DNA of 64,000 nucleotides from Centrapalus pauciflorus (GCA_020465985.1 JAANYP010000383.1:888734-952733); one strand, 5' to 3'; counted from the first letter of the stretch, positions 35,176-47,348 are shown. The notes: generated by a model not told the origin, from the letters alone. Numbers and translations are program-made.

Positions 35176-38100
35176 CTAAGCAGCAGGCATCGAAGTTGAT
35201 AAAATAACGTATGCCAAGAAATGTAGACCGTCCTGGATTTTACCCACAGCTGTGGTCCGATTAACACGTAGATCCTCTGAAAATGACTTCACTTTATCTT
35301 GAATTGATTTCTCTGGTAGAACTTCAGGAGATTCAGCAGTAGCAGATTTGATGGCTCCTGCATAAGCCTCGGCTACATCTGATATGCCTGTTCAGTCAAG
35401 TGAGATTAAGAACATCAGCAACACACACATTTGCCATTCAAGAATTTGAATAACATTTATCATCAGCAAACATAACAATGTCCAGACCAGTATCCTTTTA
35501 AAGTGATTAATTAAGCATAAAAAACACACAAGCAAAGGGGACAAAATATAAACTGAATACACCTGTGACAAAACTGATGGCAACTGCCTCCAGATATCCA
35601 GTCATTGATAGTGTCTTTGTTCTCATCATTTTAGCTTTTTCAATAGAATCCTCTGGCCATTCAAATTCTACGATAACCTCTTCAGCATCAGCATCTTGGG
35701 TTTTGTGTGCATTATGTATTACTGATTTCCCAAGGATCAGAAGTTGAGAGACAGCAATGCAGCACATTTCCGAAAGTCTCTGCATACACATGATACCTCA
35801 TAATATATTACTTACTTTTCAGGACTTCATAATATTGTGAAATATTCAAAAAAAAAATAGTGGACATCCATACATGAATACCCTCGGAGTGAAGAGAATC
35901 TAGTCTGCCGCCAGTTCTTTGAACAATGTCACTTGGGGACAGTCCAGCTAAGGCATTTGCAAAGCTGCAAAATATCATTAAAGCCATTACTATCGCATCT
36001 GGAAGACAGGAAGGGGGACTCGCGAATGAAATTTGAATTTAATTATAGTATATATGTTAGTTTATTGGCTTTTGGTGTAGAATGGTGTTTAAGGCTAGCT
36101 AAGGGTATGGGTTTTGTAAAATGTTAGGAATCTAAATTCATTTATAAATAGCTAGGAATGATAGATTCCTTCAACCATAGATTTTGATGGAATCTATAAA
36201 CACAGTTTTGTTCATTGTTTTTATAATCCAAATTTCAAAATACACTATAAGCAAATTCCAATTCCTTCAAAATCCATTCTGTAAGCCAAAACACCCCCAA
36301 GATTATAAGAGGAGATTACCCTGCGGCCATTTCTGCAGCCTTGCTCACACTTGAACTGTGAAAACTCTTGATCTCATCATGAGCTCTATCAGATAAATTC
36401 TCTACATTCTTTCCCTTTTCTGATTCGTCACTCTTTCCATCACTTCCAGAGTCTAAATTGAGCATTTGCTGGACCTCTTTAAGCTTTACATCATATGCGG
36501 ATTTTTGTTCTGTTGACAGCTTCGCTTTTCTTCTATTAAATAACAGTGCATAATGGTTTGACAATGCCTCAAGTTCCTGGAAGTCAATAGTATGAAACAC
36601 ATTTCAGTTTAAAATGTCCTAAGAAAATAGGTTTTACTATGATGAATTTGAAAAGAAAAAAAAAAAAGGAGAAGCAAGAGCATACCTCTAGCTGCTCTGG
36701 ACCTCCATAGATGTAGAAGCATCGGTCAAATGTGACATCTTCCAACAACTGATCCTCTTCTGTTTCATGCCCGCCTTCTCCAGCATTTTTATCAATTTCC
36801 ATGCCCGATTCTGTGATCAAAAGATCTACGGTTTCTTTTCCAACATACTCGAGCACTTGTATACCCTTAGCAGTAAAAGCTCTTCCAGTCTGATGGATAT
36901 ATCCGTAATATTTATTAAAAAGAAAACAATGAGAAGCTGAACTTACTTTTCAGAAGAGATACAAGAAAAAAGGGTCTGTGGTAACCTCTAAAAGTGATGG
37001 TGCAACAGAACCTGCTGCAGGTATACCGCCTTGCTGTATAGAGTTCTCTAGCCTGTAGAATGTAAAGAGTAATAAAGAAACAACAGGTAAATGCCTTTTA
37101 CCCTTTTCTAAAATTTTAGAAGCATAAGTTGATTACTCTCTAAAGTATTACTCACATGCATATGCTCAATAACAAATGCAACAATATTGGCTTACTTTTG
37201 AACAAAACTGGTACCCCCTTTCCATGCGTTACCTAGAACCTGCCAAGCTCCTGAAGCAAAGCTTTCCACTGAAGTGTCAATAGCCTTTATTCCCTGTAGC
37301 ATAAATCAAAATCTTAAAAAATAAACCAAACAAACTAGAACCACAAGTTACTCAACCACTTTTTACAACATGCCTGGCCAAGGAATGTGTCCTCGCTAGC
37401 TTTTTCAAGTTTCTCCAGAGCGGCCTTCCGCTTCTTATCATCGTCATCTTCACTTTCTTGATCTTTATCAGACGCTTCTGGATGATCCTCCTTAGACGAC
37501 TCTGAGCCTTCAAGCTCGTTTTGCAAGTCAGAGATGCTATTTGCAGCGGTCTTAGCAACCTCTGCAGCCTGAAAAGACAAAACACTTGTCAATATTTTTT
37601 TTTAAAGTATTTCAGAGTCAATAGCAATACAAAATGCTACAGACCATGAGAATGTCATGTGAAAAAAAAAAAAAAAAGAGATTTGACACCATGGAGTTTG
37701 GGTGGAGTTAAAGTAAAATATGATCCATGGCTTGATATAGTATGAATTATTGTTTATGCTTGGGCTATTGTTCTACTAAAAGCATAAGATTCATGCCTAG
37801 ATCATATCTTGCCTTAATCCACCACTCATGTAAGCAAGTTATCCTTTGGTGAACACTCCATATATTATGTTTCAACCACCTTGCTCTTATCCTCCTTGAT
37901 ATCTAAACCAATTTTCACTCATTAATCTCAAATATCTGTTTAGTTTATAGACACTTCTTTGTCCATCCAAGGTAACCATTTTCTTGATTTTCTTTACCTA
38001 CCACGCTGAAGTTTACCATGTACATGAAAAGAATTTATAATCTTAAGTATATTATGCATCAACCACCTTGCTCTTATCCTCCTTGATACCTAAACCAATT

Positions 38101-39273
38101 TTCACTCATTAATCTCAAATATCTATTTAGTTTATACACTTCTTTGTCCATCCAAGGTAACTGTTTTCTTGATTTTCTTTACCTACCACGCTGAAGTTTC
38201 CCATGTACATGAAAAGAATTTATAATCTTAAGTAATCACTATATATCACCAACCTTTCCATTTCCACCTTAGTCATAACCAAGACCACCCGTCCACTTAT
38301 CATTTATATTCCACTACAGTATCATATGCATAAGTTTCCTAGTGATCCAAAACTTAAAAACATGATGAAAACGCCATGGCATGATCAAGCAAGTTGCACA
38401 TTTATAACCAAAAACCAAAAACAAAAATTGCACATATATTTGTCACCACTCAAAGTAGCACTTGGATTTAATATTTTAACATAACTATATGCTATTTAAT
38501 TTCCAATGTACTAAAGAGTCCAACACAAACCTATCAAAGATAACAAACAGTAAAATAACAAAAGCTAGCAAATAGATCACATTTCAACTTCAAAAACCGA
38601 AATGATACTACCTACCCTTCCACCAAAAGAATTTTTAGTTTCACTTGGCATTCCAAACATGTCTATTTTTCAACTTTCAAGTTCTAATTTGGATGTCAAA
38701 TAGGGTCCTTTTTGGATTCTAAACGTTGGGTTAGTATTTTTGCTTACATTTAGATCTCATAAAAAACTATGAATAAGATATGCATATTTGCAACAAAAAT
38801 CATTAAATACTACTAATCTTGACATCCAAGTTTAAAATGTAATTCCTTACACCAATTCGAATACCACTACCAAAAACATTCAAGAAAAGTTTAATAACTA
38901 GGGTAAAACTTTAATAGGAATCAATAGAAGAAACCAAACCAAAACCCTAGATCGTGAAAGGTGAGGGAGAGTAAACCCTAATTTCATTCTCCAGCCAATA
39001 ACTAATTCTCATCAAATTATTTAGAAATGCAATACAAAACCAAATGAACCGAAATAAATTTTCCGTAGAGAGGAGTAAGAGGCTTACATTGCGAGAGATC
39101 TCCTCAGCAGCCTTCTGAAGATCTGAAAGAACAGATAACGGAGAGAAACCCCAACCCCCCCATCCACCACCGGCGGATTTGATGTCTTCTTTGGGCTTCT
39201 CCACCGGCTGTTTTTCTTCGACTGGCTGTATCTCATCGTTGGACGACGATTTTATGGTGGAGTTGGCTTCCAT
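35176..39273 (-). CDS. FAM114/NOXP20-like protein (DUF719 family)
   Basis: The inferred CDS is complement(39273-39088, 37568-37374, 37293-37196, 37052-36986, 36889-36686, 36576-36320, 35964-35874, 35779-35563, 35387-35176), 508 aa, phases closing. The N-terminus is polar with Lys/Glu runs, then GGGWGGWGFSPLSVLSDLQKA. Next come an acidic segment (DKDQESEDDDDKKRK) and the family core (GIKAIDTSVESFASGAWQVL, KGIQVLEYVGKETVDLL), and a C-terminal half of predicted helices (ELEALSNHYALLFNRRKAK). Animal FAM114A proteins have been linked to Golgi/Rab2-related traffic; the plant role is not established. The second intron starts with GC rather than GT. Intron 1 holds a 187-bp tandem duplication, and the intron between exons 6 and 7 holds a MITE-like insert. 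Confidence 0.85.
36103..36298. mobile_element. Possible MITE in a FAM114-like intron
   Basis: The left end GGGTATGGGTTTTGTAAAATG and the reverse complement of the right end, GGGGGTGTTTTGGCTTACAG, are roughly similar, and the left flank is TAA. The right flank is AAG, so the target duplication is imperfect. It lies wholly inside an intron. Confidence 0.35.
37861..38234. repeat. 187-bp tandem duplication in FAM114-like intron 1
   Basis: Two adjacent copies begin 'tatattatg' at 37861 and 38048 and share 'caaccaccttgctcttatcc', 'cctaccacgctgaagttt' and 'catgtacatgaaaagaattt' with only a few differences. It is non-coding and within a 1.5-kb intron. Confidence 0.8.
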
Positions 39274-39970
39274 TTTTAGAAGCTTTTGTAGATTTGGGAA
39301 TCTGCAAAAACAATGGTATTTGATCAACAATAGGCGTGTCTGATGGGTCTCAGATGTAAGCAGACGAAAACCACTTTGGATCCTCAAGACTTCTACTTCA
39401 CTACTCGTCCATTCAACCTGCATACGTCGTCGTTTCATTCCGGCTATCGTGGCAAGTGGCAGCCCTATTTATTAATAACCTATTTAAAGGAAAATCCGAT
39501 CCAAATTATCCATGGATCATCCAAACTCGATGCTCAAACTCGGATAGTGAATTCTCAAATTTTTACATACTTGGATGCTACGCCGGAGATGGATCAAAAA
39601 GTATAAAATATGAAGTAAATTATATATATGGTATTAAGCATAGAGTACAATGGTTACTATGATATCATAAAATGTATGGATTTCGTCATCATCGTAAACT
39701 TTTACTAAGTAGATATATAGTCTCAATTTAGTTCCTGAAACTAATTACCTTTAAATAATCTTTTACCTATAAGGGTATTTTTGTAATTTTAACACTCTAG
39801 GACCATTTATGAAATTCTTTAAGAACTTTTCAAATTATTTTGTTTTTTCATTCTTTTTAGCTTTTTATGTATTATACGTATCTAATTTTAAATTTTTTTA
39901 TCATTTATATATTTTTAGATAAGCTTAAGAATTTTTTTTTATTTTTTGTTTAATCCGTTTGAAAAAGTAA

Positions 39971-40318
39971 GGTTGCGTTTAGTTAACGAAAACTAGTCAT
40001 TTTTCAATTTCAGTTTTCAATATATAGTTTTTAGAAAAAACAAGGGTTTCAATAAAAAGTGAAAACTTGTTTAGATGATTAAGTTTTAGTTTTAAGAAAA
40101 ATAAGATAAGTGGTTATAAAATTAAAAAAAAGGATATGTGATGGAAAAGTAAGAGAGAGAAATAGAGTATTATAAAAAATAAGGTAGATAATAGACTAGT
40201 AAGAGAAAGAATATGAAAAAATGGTGTTTTAAAAAGTGTAATGAAAAAGTAAACAAGTTTTCATTTTGTTGAAAAGTGAGATGGAAATTTTAGAAATTTT
40301 CATAAACTAAACGCACCC
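39971..40318. mobile_element. Tourist-like (PIF/Harbinger) MITE
   Basis: The left end GGTTGCGTTTAGTTAACG and the reverse complement of the right end, GGGTGCGTTTAGTTTATG, form terminal inverted repeats. TAA flanks both sides (39968-39970 and 40319-40321). It is 348 bp, AT-rich and non-coding. Confidence 0.75.
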
Positions 40319-42884
40319 TAAATTTCTAATCTGTGCGTTATTTTGTAACTTTTTTCATATAAATAAATTGAAAATCTAAATGGTTAATCGTTTAGTTGGT
40401 TAAAAAATATTAAAAATCGAAATGATTTGTCATTTTTTCAACAAAAATATCTAAAATTAAATTGGTTGCTCATTTTCTCAGTTCAGTTCAATTAAAAATC
40501 ATAATAGTTTCTTTTTTTTCGAGCAAAATCATTTAAAACTTATTTGGTTAATTTGAAAATCGAAATGGTCTGTCTTTTTCTCTTATTGAAAACATTAATA
40601 ATATATATGATATAGTCCTTGATGCTTTTAAAAAGATTGCATTTCAGGTATTTTCCATTTCAAATAGAAAGGAGCCAATTACCTCATATACAAAATTACA
40701 AATCACCAAAAATGAGGCATAAAAAGACCCAAAGACCATCAATAATCATTTCTAAACAGAATGAGCATGTCAATTCGGAAGTCTAAACACAGATTTTAAA
40801 TTGTTTGTGTTTATGTACCAAAATGACATCCCTAAACATTGTAGCTAACTTCATAAGTCATTGAAAGGTTCTATTGATGAGTGTCAACGAACAAACGTGT
40901 GTATCAAATGAGCATAAATAATATAAGATATTATTATTATTAAGGTTTAATTAAGTCATTAGATTCTTACTTAAATAAACCAAATTAAATAAGGATTTAA
41001 TTGCAATATTTGATATTGCAATGTCATGCGCCGATAATTAAGTTGTCTTATTAATTATTATTAGATAATAATTAATTATTGCATTATTATTATTACTAGA
41101 TAATAATAAAGATTCATCTATTAATGGATAGGATCAGAGGTAAGATCAAAAGGTTTATAAGAGTTTAAACAAAATATCAAATTCTTCTCTTTACTCCTCT
41201 ATACATGATGGTTGAGTTCCATCAAGGAAAACAGAAAAATTTTGGCCATAACCCTTACACACCAATAGAGTGCTTGCTTTTGTCATACGGTCTAGAACTG
41301 GGAGCCGCACGAGTTGATATCTAGCGTCGAGTTTACCGACGATATCACCGGTATATCCAAAGATCAATATAATTGTAAATGCATCGGAATTTGAACTTTA
41401 CTCCTTTTAACTACATATGTTATATTTTTAATTTTCTTTTCACTGGGCTTTCATTATTTAATTATTGGACTCTTTCAATCAGCCCAATAATGACTAATGT
41501 TTCTATTTCCTATTCAGAACCCTACCCTAATCTATGGTCCAATAATCTACTACCAATTTTCAAGCGACTAATTACCATCTATCGATCGTCACTTCTCTGT
41601 TCTCATGTCTACCATGAGCCACCATTGCTTGTCTCCAGTCATAAGTAATCTTCTAACTGACAATGAATTTTATGATCTTAATTAGCAGCACGTACTGGAT
41701 TTATATTGTGTTTTTAACCATGAAAATGATAATACACTAACCGAAAAATGAATTTCATTCTCTTTATTAGTTTGTAGTGTTTGATTGACTCTCTACTAAA
41801 ATACGAAGTATCAGAGAAACACTATAAATTCGAAGACTGGTTAGAAACCAATTATCTGATTAGTTATTCTCATGTAGTCGTGTTTCATGTTTAGATAAAA
41901 ATAATATAATTTTTTTTCATTTTCATTCATTTCGATTCCATCGTACCAAACACAAACTTAATTCTATACTAAGTAGGAGGTGAGGTTTAAATTCGTTCTC
42001 TTTCACTTTATAGACAGGTACGTTTAGACTAAAGAATTGGAACAATAGAATCACTTTGGTTTACAATCTTTTGTATTACATGATGATTTATTTAATCTCA
42101 ATATAATGGAATGAAAATCTATTTCAATATAAGACTTGTACATTTGTGTTTTTATTGAAAATGAAAAGAACTAAAAAACATATAAGAGATTAAATTTTCT
42201 TTTTTCGCTATTTCTGTCAATATATGTAACTTCATCGTGTGTTGAAAAGGCTTTAAACCCGATTAAATATTTTTTTTTTTTTGTCATTTTTCTATACCAT
42301 ACTTCAGCAGTGAAATAGGAGGCATCGCTTGTTTAGATGTGTATGAGATGAGATATATTAATGCACTCGTTTGTTAATAAAAGCTAAAAAAAAAATCCAT
42401 AGAGGTCCTTATCCAAACATCTCGGGACGAATTTCAACTAGTCATTGTATCAAGTGTTATGAATTTTGATTGTGTAATGTAATTGTTCATTATGCATAAT
42501 CTTCTAGTTATCACATGATTGTGTTGTCATCGGTCAAGAGAAAAGAGAGACTAATAGAAAATTACGTTCATATAACTTTTATATAATAATAATAATAACA
42601 ATAACAATAATAATAACACTTTACAGCATTTCAATTTTGAAAAACATGACGCTCAATTGAACCCTTTCTTAGTGTGTGTAGTACTGTGTGAATCAAAATA
42701 AAACTATTTCTATTATGAAAACTATCACATATTGAATTATAATAAACAATTGAACCCTTATTTGTTGATCATTCAATTCTATCATGGTTTGCCTTTTTTA
42801 CCCGTAAATGCAAACTCGAATCAATAATCAACTGTATCAACCTACAAATTTAAAGTTCATAATATGAAATTCTCATCAACTAAG

Positions 42885-43135
42885 TTAATACTCATATATA
42901 CACGAGTTAGTTTTAAAAATAAATATTGATAAATATGTATAATATGATAATTATAAGAAATAATATAGTTTATTTAAATTTAGTTAGTTAATTATTAAAT
43001 TATTCATATTAGATTAGGATAGATTTAATTTGCTTTAAAATTTAAAGTAAATTTAGTAAATGAAATGACAAAAGGAGATAGTGACATGTGACAAATCGAA
43101 CAAGTGTATGACACGTGACAATTAGTTACTTATTT
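42885..43135 (-). mobile_element. Degenerate Helitron-like copy
   Basis: On the minus strand the 3' end reads ctcgtgtatatatgagt, then a degraded CTAG (cttagt). The other side carries the family's 'aattgtcacgtgtcat'. Its interior matches 3890-4016. Confidence 0.5.
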
Positions 43136-43772
43136 AATGGTGTAGATGGATAGATCACTCACTCGAGAGTGTTGTTTATTTCTAAATAACATCTTCATAA
43201 TTTAAAAACAAATATTTTATAATCATAATAATATATAACTGAATAAATATATTTCCATAAAATAAATAATATAAAAAAAAATAATTAAAATAAACCCGAC
43301 TTCCATGTAAACAAATAGTAGAAGAATCCAACATCCTTTTTCCAAAGGTGTAATTGTGTTGTCATAATTTTCTCAATGCTTTATTTATTTTTTATATTCA
43401 TACTTAATATCTTCATGGTTAGTCTGAAAAAATATATCAAAAAGGGTTAATAAAATTAAGACAAATACGTACGTACATAACACCAAAAGAGAAAATTAAA
43501 GATAAATGAAGCAACTGTTGTTATTATATCGGTTGTCATGCAAATTAAAATTATTCATATAAAAACATTCAATAAATATAAATATACAAATTAATATTTT
43601 GATAGTGTATAGTTTAATTACCTAGTTTGCAAGTTGTGTGTAGGATGATTCCAATGATTCAAGGTGATAACATCAATGACCATCACTCAAATTCATCTTT
43701 CAACCTCTTAATTAAGTAAGACTATAATTTTATTTTATTTTTTATTTCTTATCATTATCAGTCACTAAAACA

Positions 43773-44919
43773 ATGAAGACACTTGATCATTCATGGCAGT
43801 TCTTCTTACTCCTCATAATGTTCATCATGTGTGGCCTCTACAAAGCCATAACCTTCATCTTATCTAAACTCCTTAAATCCTCCTCCTCCACCACCACCAC
43901 CAACCACACCCCGATTTCGTTGGAGGTCAAGGTCACCCTTCCCACGAGAGTCATCTTCGCACATGATCTAACCATTCGGAATTTTGATCCGTCTGAGCTT
44001 GTTCATCTGCCCAAGAATAGACTTGGAGAGGGATCGTTAGGGACGCTTTATAAAGTCGTTCTTGATTGTGGGTTGATGGTTACGATAAGAAAGATTCGAA
44101 AGGAGATTACTTGTGTGGCTAACTTCGAGGATTGGGTTAGATTTTTTGGTGGCATTCGTGATGACTGTTTGCTTTTGTCGATGCACTTTGGGTTTTGGTA
44201 TGGTGGGGAGGTTTTTATTATTCATGAATACTTGTGTTTAGGCAGCTTGGAGGAGCTCTTACATGGTAAGTCTTTCAAGTTCTTGATCACGCTTTAATTA
44301 TAAACATTGTTACAAGAACTTCATTTGTTCTGAATCCTTGTTCTTGATCAATTTCAACAATGCAGGCAGTGAAGGCGTTCAATTCACACCATTAAGTTGG
44401 AAGATCAGACAACATATAGCATTAGGAGCAGCAAAAGCAGTGGCTTCGATTCACAGTCGAGCAACAGAATCCGGCGGAGCTCTTGTTTGCGGGGTGATCA
44501 AATCTTCTAACTTACTCATACATAGTGACTTCTCCCCTCGCCTTTCTAGCTACGAAACACCATACCTTATCTCTCCTTCTACAATCATCAGAAGAAACTG
44601 TGGCCGAATGGCACCTGAATTGACACAAACTCGAAGCATTTCCAAACCGTTCACACAGGCATCAGATGTATACAGTTTTGGGATTTTGCTATTAGAGATT
44701 ATTACTGGGAAGAAACCTTCGGTGACAAACCTAGGCCAGTACGTATTGGAGAAAAGAAAGAGAGAGGGGCCGAAAGGGGTTCCTGATAAGCGGATGCCTG
44801 GTGTCACAGAAAATGTTTCGGCTATGATCATGATTGCAGGGACATGCCTTTTGTCTAATCCGAAACAACGCCCGTCTATGGGAGGTGTAGTTGAGATGAT
44901 TCAAGCAATTCTCGAGTAA
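43773..44919 (+). CDS. Membrane-anchored receptor-like pseudokinase (LRR-III kinase-domain type)
   Basis: The inferred CDS is join(43773-44265, 44366-44919), one GT-AG intron, 348 aa. A hydrophobic anchor spans about residues 10-34 with a very short N-terminus, so there is no LRR ectodomain. The kinase-like domain follows at about 80-348. The glycine loop is kept (GEGSLG, 85-90). The ATP-binding lysine position reads VTIRKI (R106 where Lys is expected), the HGN/HRD position reads VCGVIKSSN (206-208), and the DFG position reads SYE (225-227). An APE-like MAPE (246-249) and the DVYSFGILLLEIITGKKP block remain. It is therefore very likely catalytically dead and may act as a scaffold or decoy at a membrane. 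The gene ends 342 bp from the convergent LRX gene. Confidence 0.85.
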
Positions 44920-45260
44920 AAGTTTCTTGCAAATACAAAATGTATAAATCTTAACAAAGACGGACCGGACCCTATTAGCAATTAGTCTCGAACCCACAAC
45001 TATTGGTTTAAGGCTTTGTACGATGAATGAGAACAAATGATTTCTTGTGATCATGTAAATTGCACTTTAGATATAGAACTTAATTTAAGTACAAGTTATG
45101 ATTAAAGAAAAATAAACCTAATTATACAGAAATAGGTAAATGAAATGTGAATAATTTTTTCTCATTAGCAAGTAATTCAATAAAAGTTAGTCTACATAGG
45201 GTTCTTTTCTACCAAAAAAAGGTCACTAACATTAAGGCAAGTGTTCTAATGTTTTAACAT
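44920..45260. other. Short convergent spacer between pseudokinase and LRX genes
   Basis: 341 bp between two convergent stop codons must hold both 3' UTRs. Candidate polyadenylation-type AT-rich words occur on both strands (for example 'aaagaaaaataaa' near 45105). No other feature was seen. Confidence 0.5.
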
Positions 45261-46832
45261 CTAATATCCTTGGGACACTGGTGGTGGTGGCGAAGAATAT
45301 CGTGAACCAATGTTGAGTGGAAGAATGAGGTCGTTAAAGATTGGCGATGGTGGAGATTGAAGGGGTGTTGGTGGTGGAGAAGTGACAGGTGCCGGAGGTG
45401 GTGAGGAAACAGGTGAAGGAGGTGGCGATGGTGTCAGTGGGGGAGTGAATACAAGTGGAGCTGGTGGTGAAGTGACAACCGGTGTCTTTGGTGGCTGTGG
45501 CATGAGTGGTGGTTTAGGTGTGGGTGGAGTGACCTTTGGTTGTTGCGGAACAGGTGTGGGTTGTTTGGATGGTTTCTGCCTAATTGGTTGTAATTTCCGA
45601 TTTCCAGGTTCAACCACGCTAGGATTTTGTGGTCGGCATCCCGCAGTCTTGCAATCAACCGGATGGCTCAGCACTGGGAGACAAACTTTCTCGGATTTTT
45701 GATTTGGTTTCGTAGGGAAGCAATTGTCTTTGTCTTCCAAAACAAGTTTACCCTTTGAAAGCTTTTCACATTCAGCACCAATCTCATTGAAGTAGTTGCT
45801 AGAGATGGTGAAATTGGAGAGTGCAGGCAATCTACAAATGCTTTCCTGCACCTTCCCTGTCAATCGATTGCAAGAAAAGTCAAACCTCTCGATAGTCTTC
45901 AACCTCTCCAAACTTTTAGGAAGGGGCCCAATAATCCTGTTGTGACTCACATCAAACATCGTCAAGGCCTTGAGCATCCCAATCTCCTCTGGCAGGCAAC
46001 CGGTTAGACGATTGTTGGATAGGGAAACTTGTTCTAAGCGTGGCATGCGTCCAAAGCTCTTGGGTATGCATCCAGTAAACTTGTTATTGGATAAAACAAT
46101 CATGGAAGCAGGTGAATTCCCCATGTTGTCTGGGAGGGAAGAATCTAACCTGTTGTTGTTTACGAGGATGGCATCGAGATCCTTGTCAAAGAGTTCAGGG
46201 GGCAATGCGCCTTCGAATTCGTTATATCTTATATCAATAAACTTCAAAGAAGACATGCCCAATACAGCGCTAGGAAAAGGGCCAACGAAACGATTATTAC
46301 TAACATCAAACTCAAACAAGAGCTTAAGCCTGGACAATGTCTCAGGAACTATTCCATAGAACCTGTTGGAATGAAGATGCAAAAGGCCAAGGTCGGTTAA
46401 CAACCCAATTTGAGGAACAAGGTGTCCAGCAATGTTTGCATAATTAAGATCAATAAGTGCAACGGTCACGATATTTGGGTCATCAAGAGCATAGGTACAG
46501 AACACCCCTTGGTAAGAACATACATTGGGACCTACCCAATTGCCGGTGAAGTTTTGTGGATCGGAGAACATGGCCTTCTTCCATTCTTGAAAGACACAAT
46601 AAGCCTTTTTAAGCCTAGGACTCTCAAAACTAAAACTGGGGTCAACCTCCAAATTGCAATTGCAGTCATCAGGTTGAGGGTGTTTGGAGGTTGTTAGCCT
46701 ACGACGGCTAACGTAATCCAATTGCGATTCAACCTTGGTTAAGCCAATGATGAAAAACAGGTAAATGATAATAAGGAGGAAGAAGAAGGCTAAGGGTTGC
46801 ATTTTGAAAGGGTTTAGGTTTGGGTTGGCCAA
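45261..46832 (-). CDS. Leucine-rich repeat extensin (LRX/PEX family)
   Basis: An intronless ORF of 523 aa. A second in-frame ATG at residue 11 is possible. A hydrophobic signal or anchor segment (AFFFLLIIIYLFFIIGL) spans about residues 14-30. The LRX N-terminal block (LKKAYCVFQEWKKAMFSDP, NWVGPNVCSYQGVFC) and about ten plant-type LRRs follow to about residue 370, then a Cys-containing hinge. The tail from about 400 is Pro-rich. LRX proteins sit in the cell wall, where the LRR part binds RALF peptides and the extensin part is anchored. Here the tail is mostly SPPP/TPPP with a single SPPPP and almost no Tyr, so Tyr cross-linking should be weak. A (TC)n run lies about 80-100 bp upstream of the start. 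Confidence 0.92.
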   Translation of the reverse strand: MANPNLNPFKMQPLAFFFLLIIIYLFFIIGLTKVESQLDYVSRRRLTTSKHPQPDDCNCNLEVDPSFSFESPRLKKAYCVFQEWKKAMFSDPQNFTGNWVGPNVCSYQGVFCTYALDDPNIVTVALIDLNYANIAGHLVPQIGLLTDLGLLHLHSNRFYGIVPETLSRLKLLFEFDVSNNRFVGPFPSAVLGMSSLKFIDIRYNEFEGALPPELFDKDLDAILVNNNRLDSSLPDNMGNSPASMIVLSNNKFTGCIPKSFGRMPRLEQVSLSNNRLTGCLPEEIGMLKALTMFDVSHNRIIGPLPKSLERLKTIERFDFSCNRLTGKVQESICRLPALSNFTISSNYFNEIGAECEKLSKGKLVLEDKDNCFPTKPNQKSEKVCLPVLSHPVDCKTAGCRPQNPSVVEPGNRKLQPIRQKPSKQPTPVPQQPKVTPPTPKPPLMPQPPKTPVVTSPPAPLVFTPPLTPSPPPSPVSSPPPAPVTSPPPTPLQSPPSPIFNDLILPLNIGSRYSSPPPPVSQGY

Positions 46833-46907
46833 AGGTTGACTTCCATATGAAGGAGGAGTTATATGAGGCTGTGAATACGGAAGGGAAATGCATCTTTACC
46901 ACTATTT

Positions 46908-46929
46908 ATCTCTCTCTCTCTCTCTCTCC
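46908..46929. repeat. (TC)n tract upstream of the LRX gene
   Basis: An uninterrupted CT dinucleotide run about 75-95 bp before the LRX start codon reads as (GA)n on the gene's strand. It is probably in the 5' UTR or core promoter, where such tracts are common in plants. Confidence 0.6.
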
Positions 46930-47069
46930 TCACCACACAATCTTTAAGGCTTAAATTTATGCAACCCTAAAATTTATATATAATCAAACATTCAAAAAGA
47001 AGCTATATATATATAATTATATATACGTAGATATGTACAAGGAAACCTATTTATTAATCGGTTTGGAGA

Positions 47070-47348
47070 TCAAACGACAGGGGAGTACCAAGCAGGAATG
47101 AGTGAATAAAGAGTATGGTTGTTCGATTGGGTAGATAGTCCTCGATCTTGATGCTCTAATTTCATCTTAGATCCATCAAGTAGTTGCTTTGTTAAGTTCT
47201 GGGACTCCACTCCATCTCCATGCAATGAGCCTTCTGATTCTCGTATCAATTTATCCTTTGGTTCAAAACCAGAAATTTTATTAACTGAAGATAAGGATAC
47301 TTGGAGTTGTTGTAGCTCTCCTTTAGTTGTATGACGAATGTGTTTAGA
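47070..47348 (-). pseudogene. Exon-like open stretch, unrecognised
   Basis: The minus strand is open for 92 codons with no internal ATG start, ending in a TGA. The peptide is polar and protein-like (KGELQQLQVSLSSVNKISGF, then SLIPAWYSPVV at the end), less AT-driven than the surroundings. It may be the last exon of a decayed gene, or of one whose other exons I could not find. The family is unknown. Confidence 0.3.

Larger units (their letters stand above)
39274..43772. other. Spacer between the FAM114-like gene and the pseudokinase
   Basis: This holds the FAM114-like promoter (39274 to about 39450), a Tourist-like MITE (39971-40318), a Helitron-like copy (about 42885-43135) and short (AAT)n/(AAC)n runs near 42580-42620. 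About 41100-41370 has an LTR-like look (gagttccatc, gtctagaactgggagc), but no partner was found. No exon could be supported. Confidence 0.55.

Noticed and set aside
41100..41370. Solo LTR of a copia-like element
   Set aside because: The sequence has an LTR-like style, but I found no TG...CA boundaries with a target duplication and no second copy.
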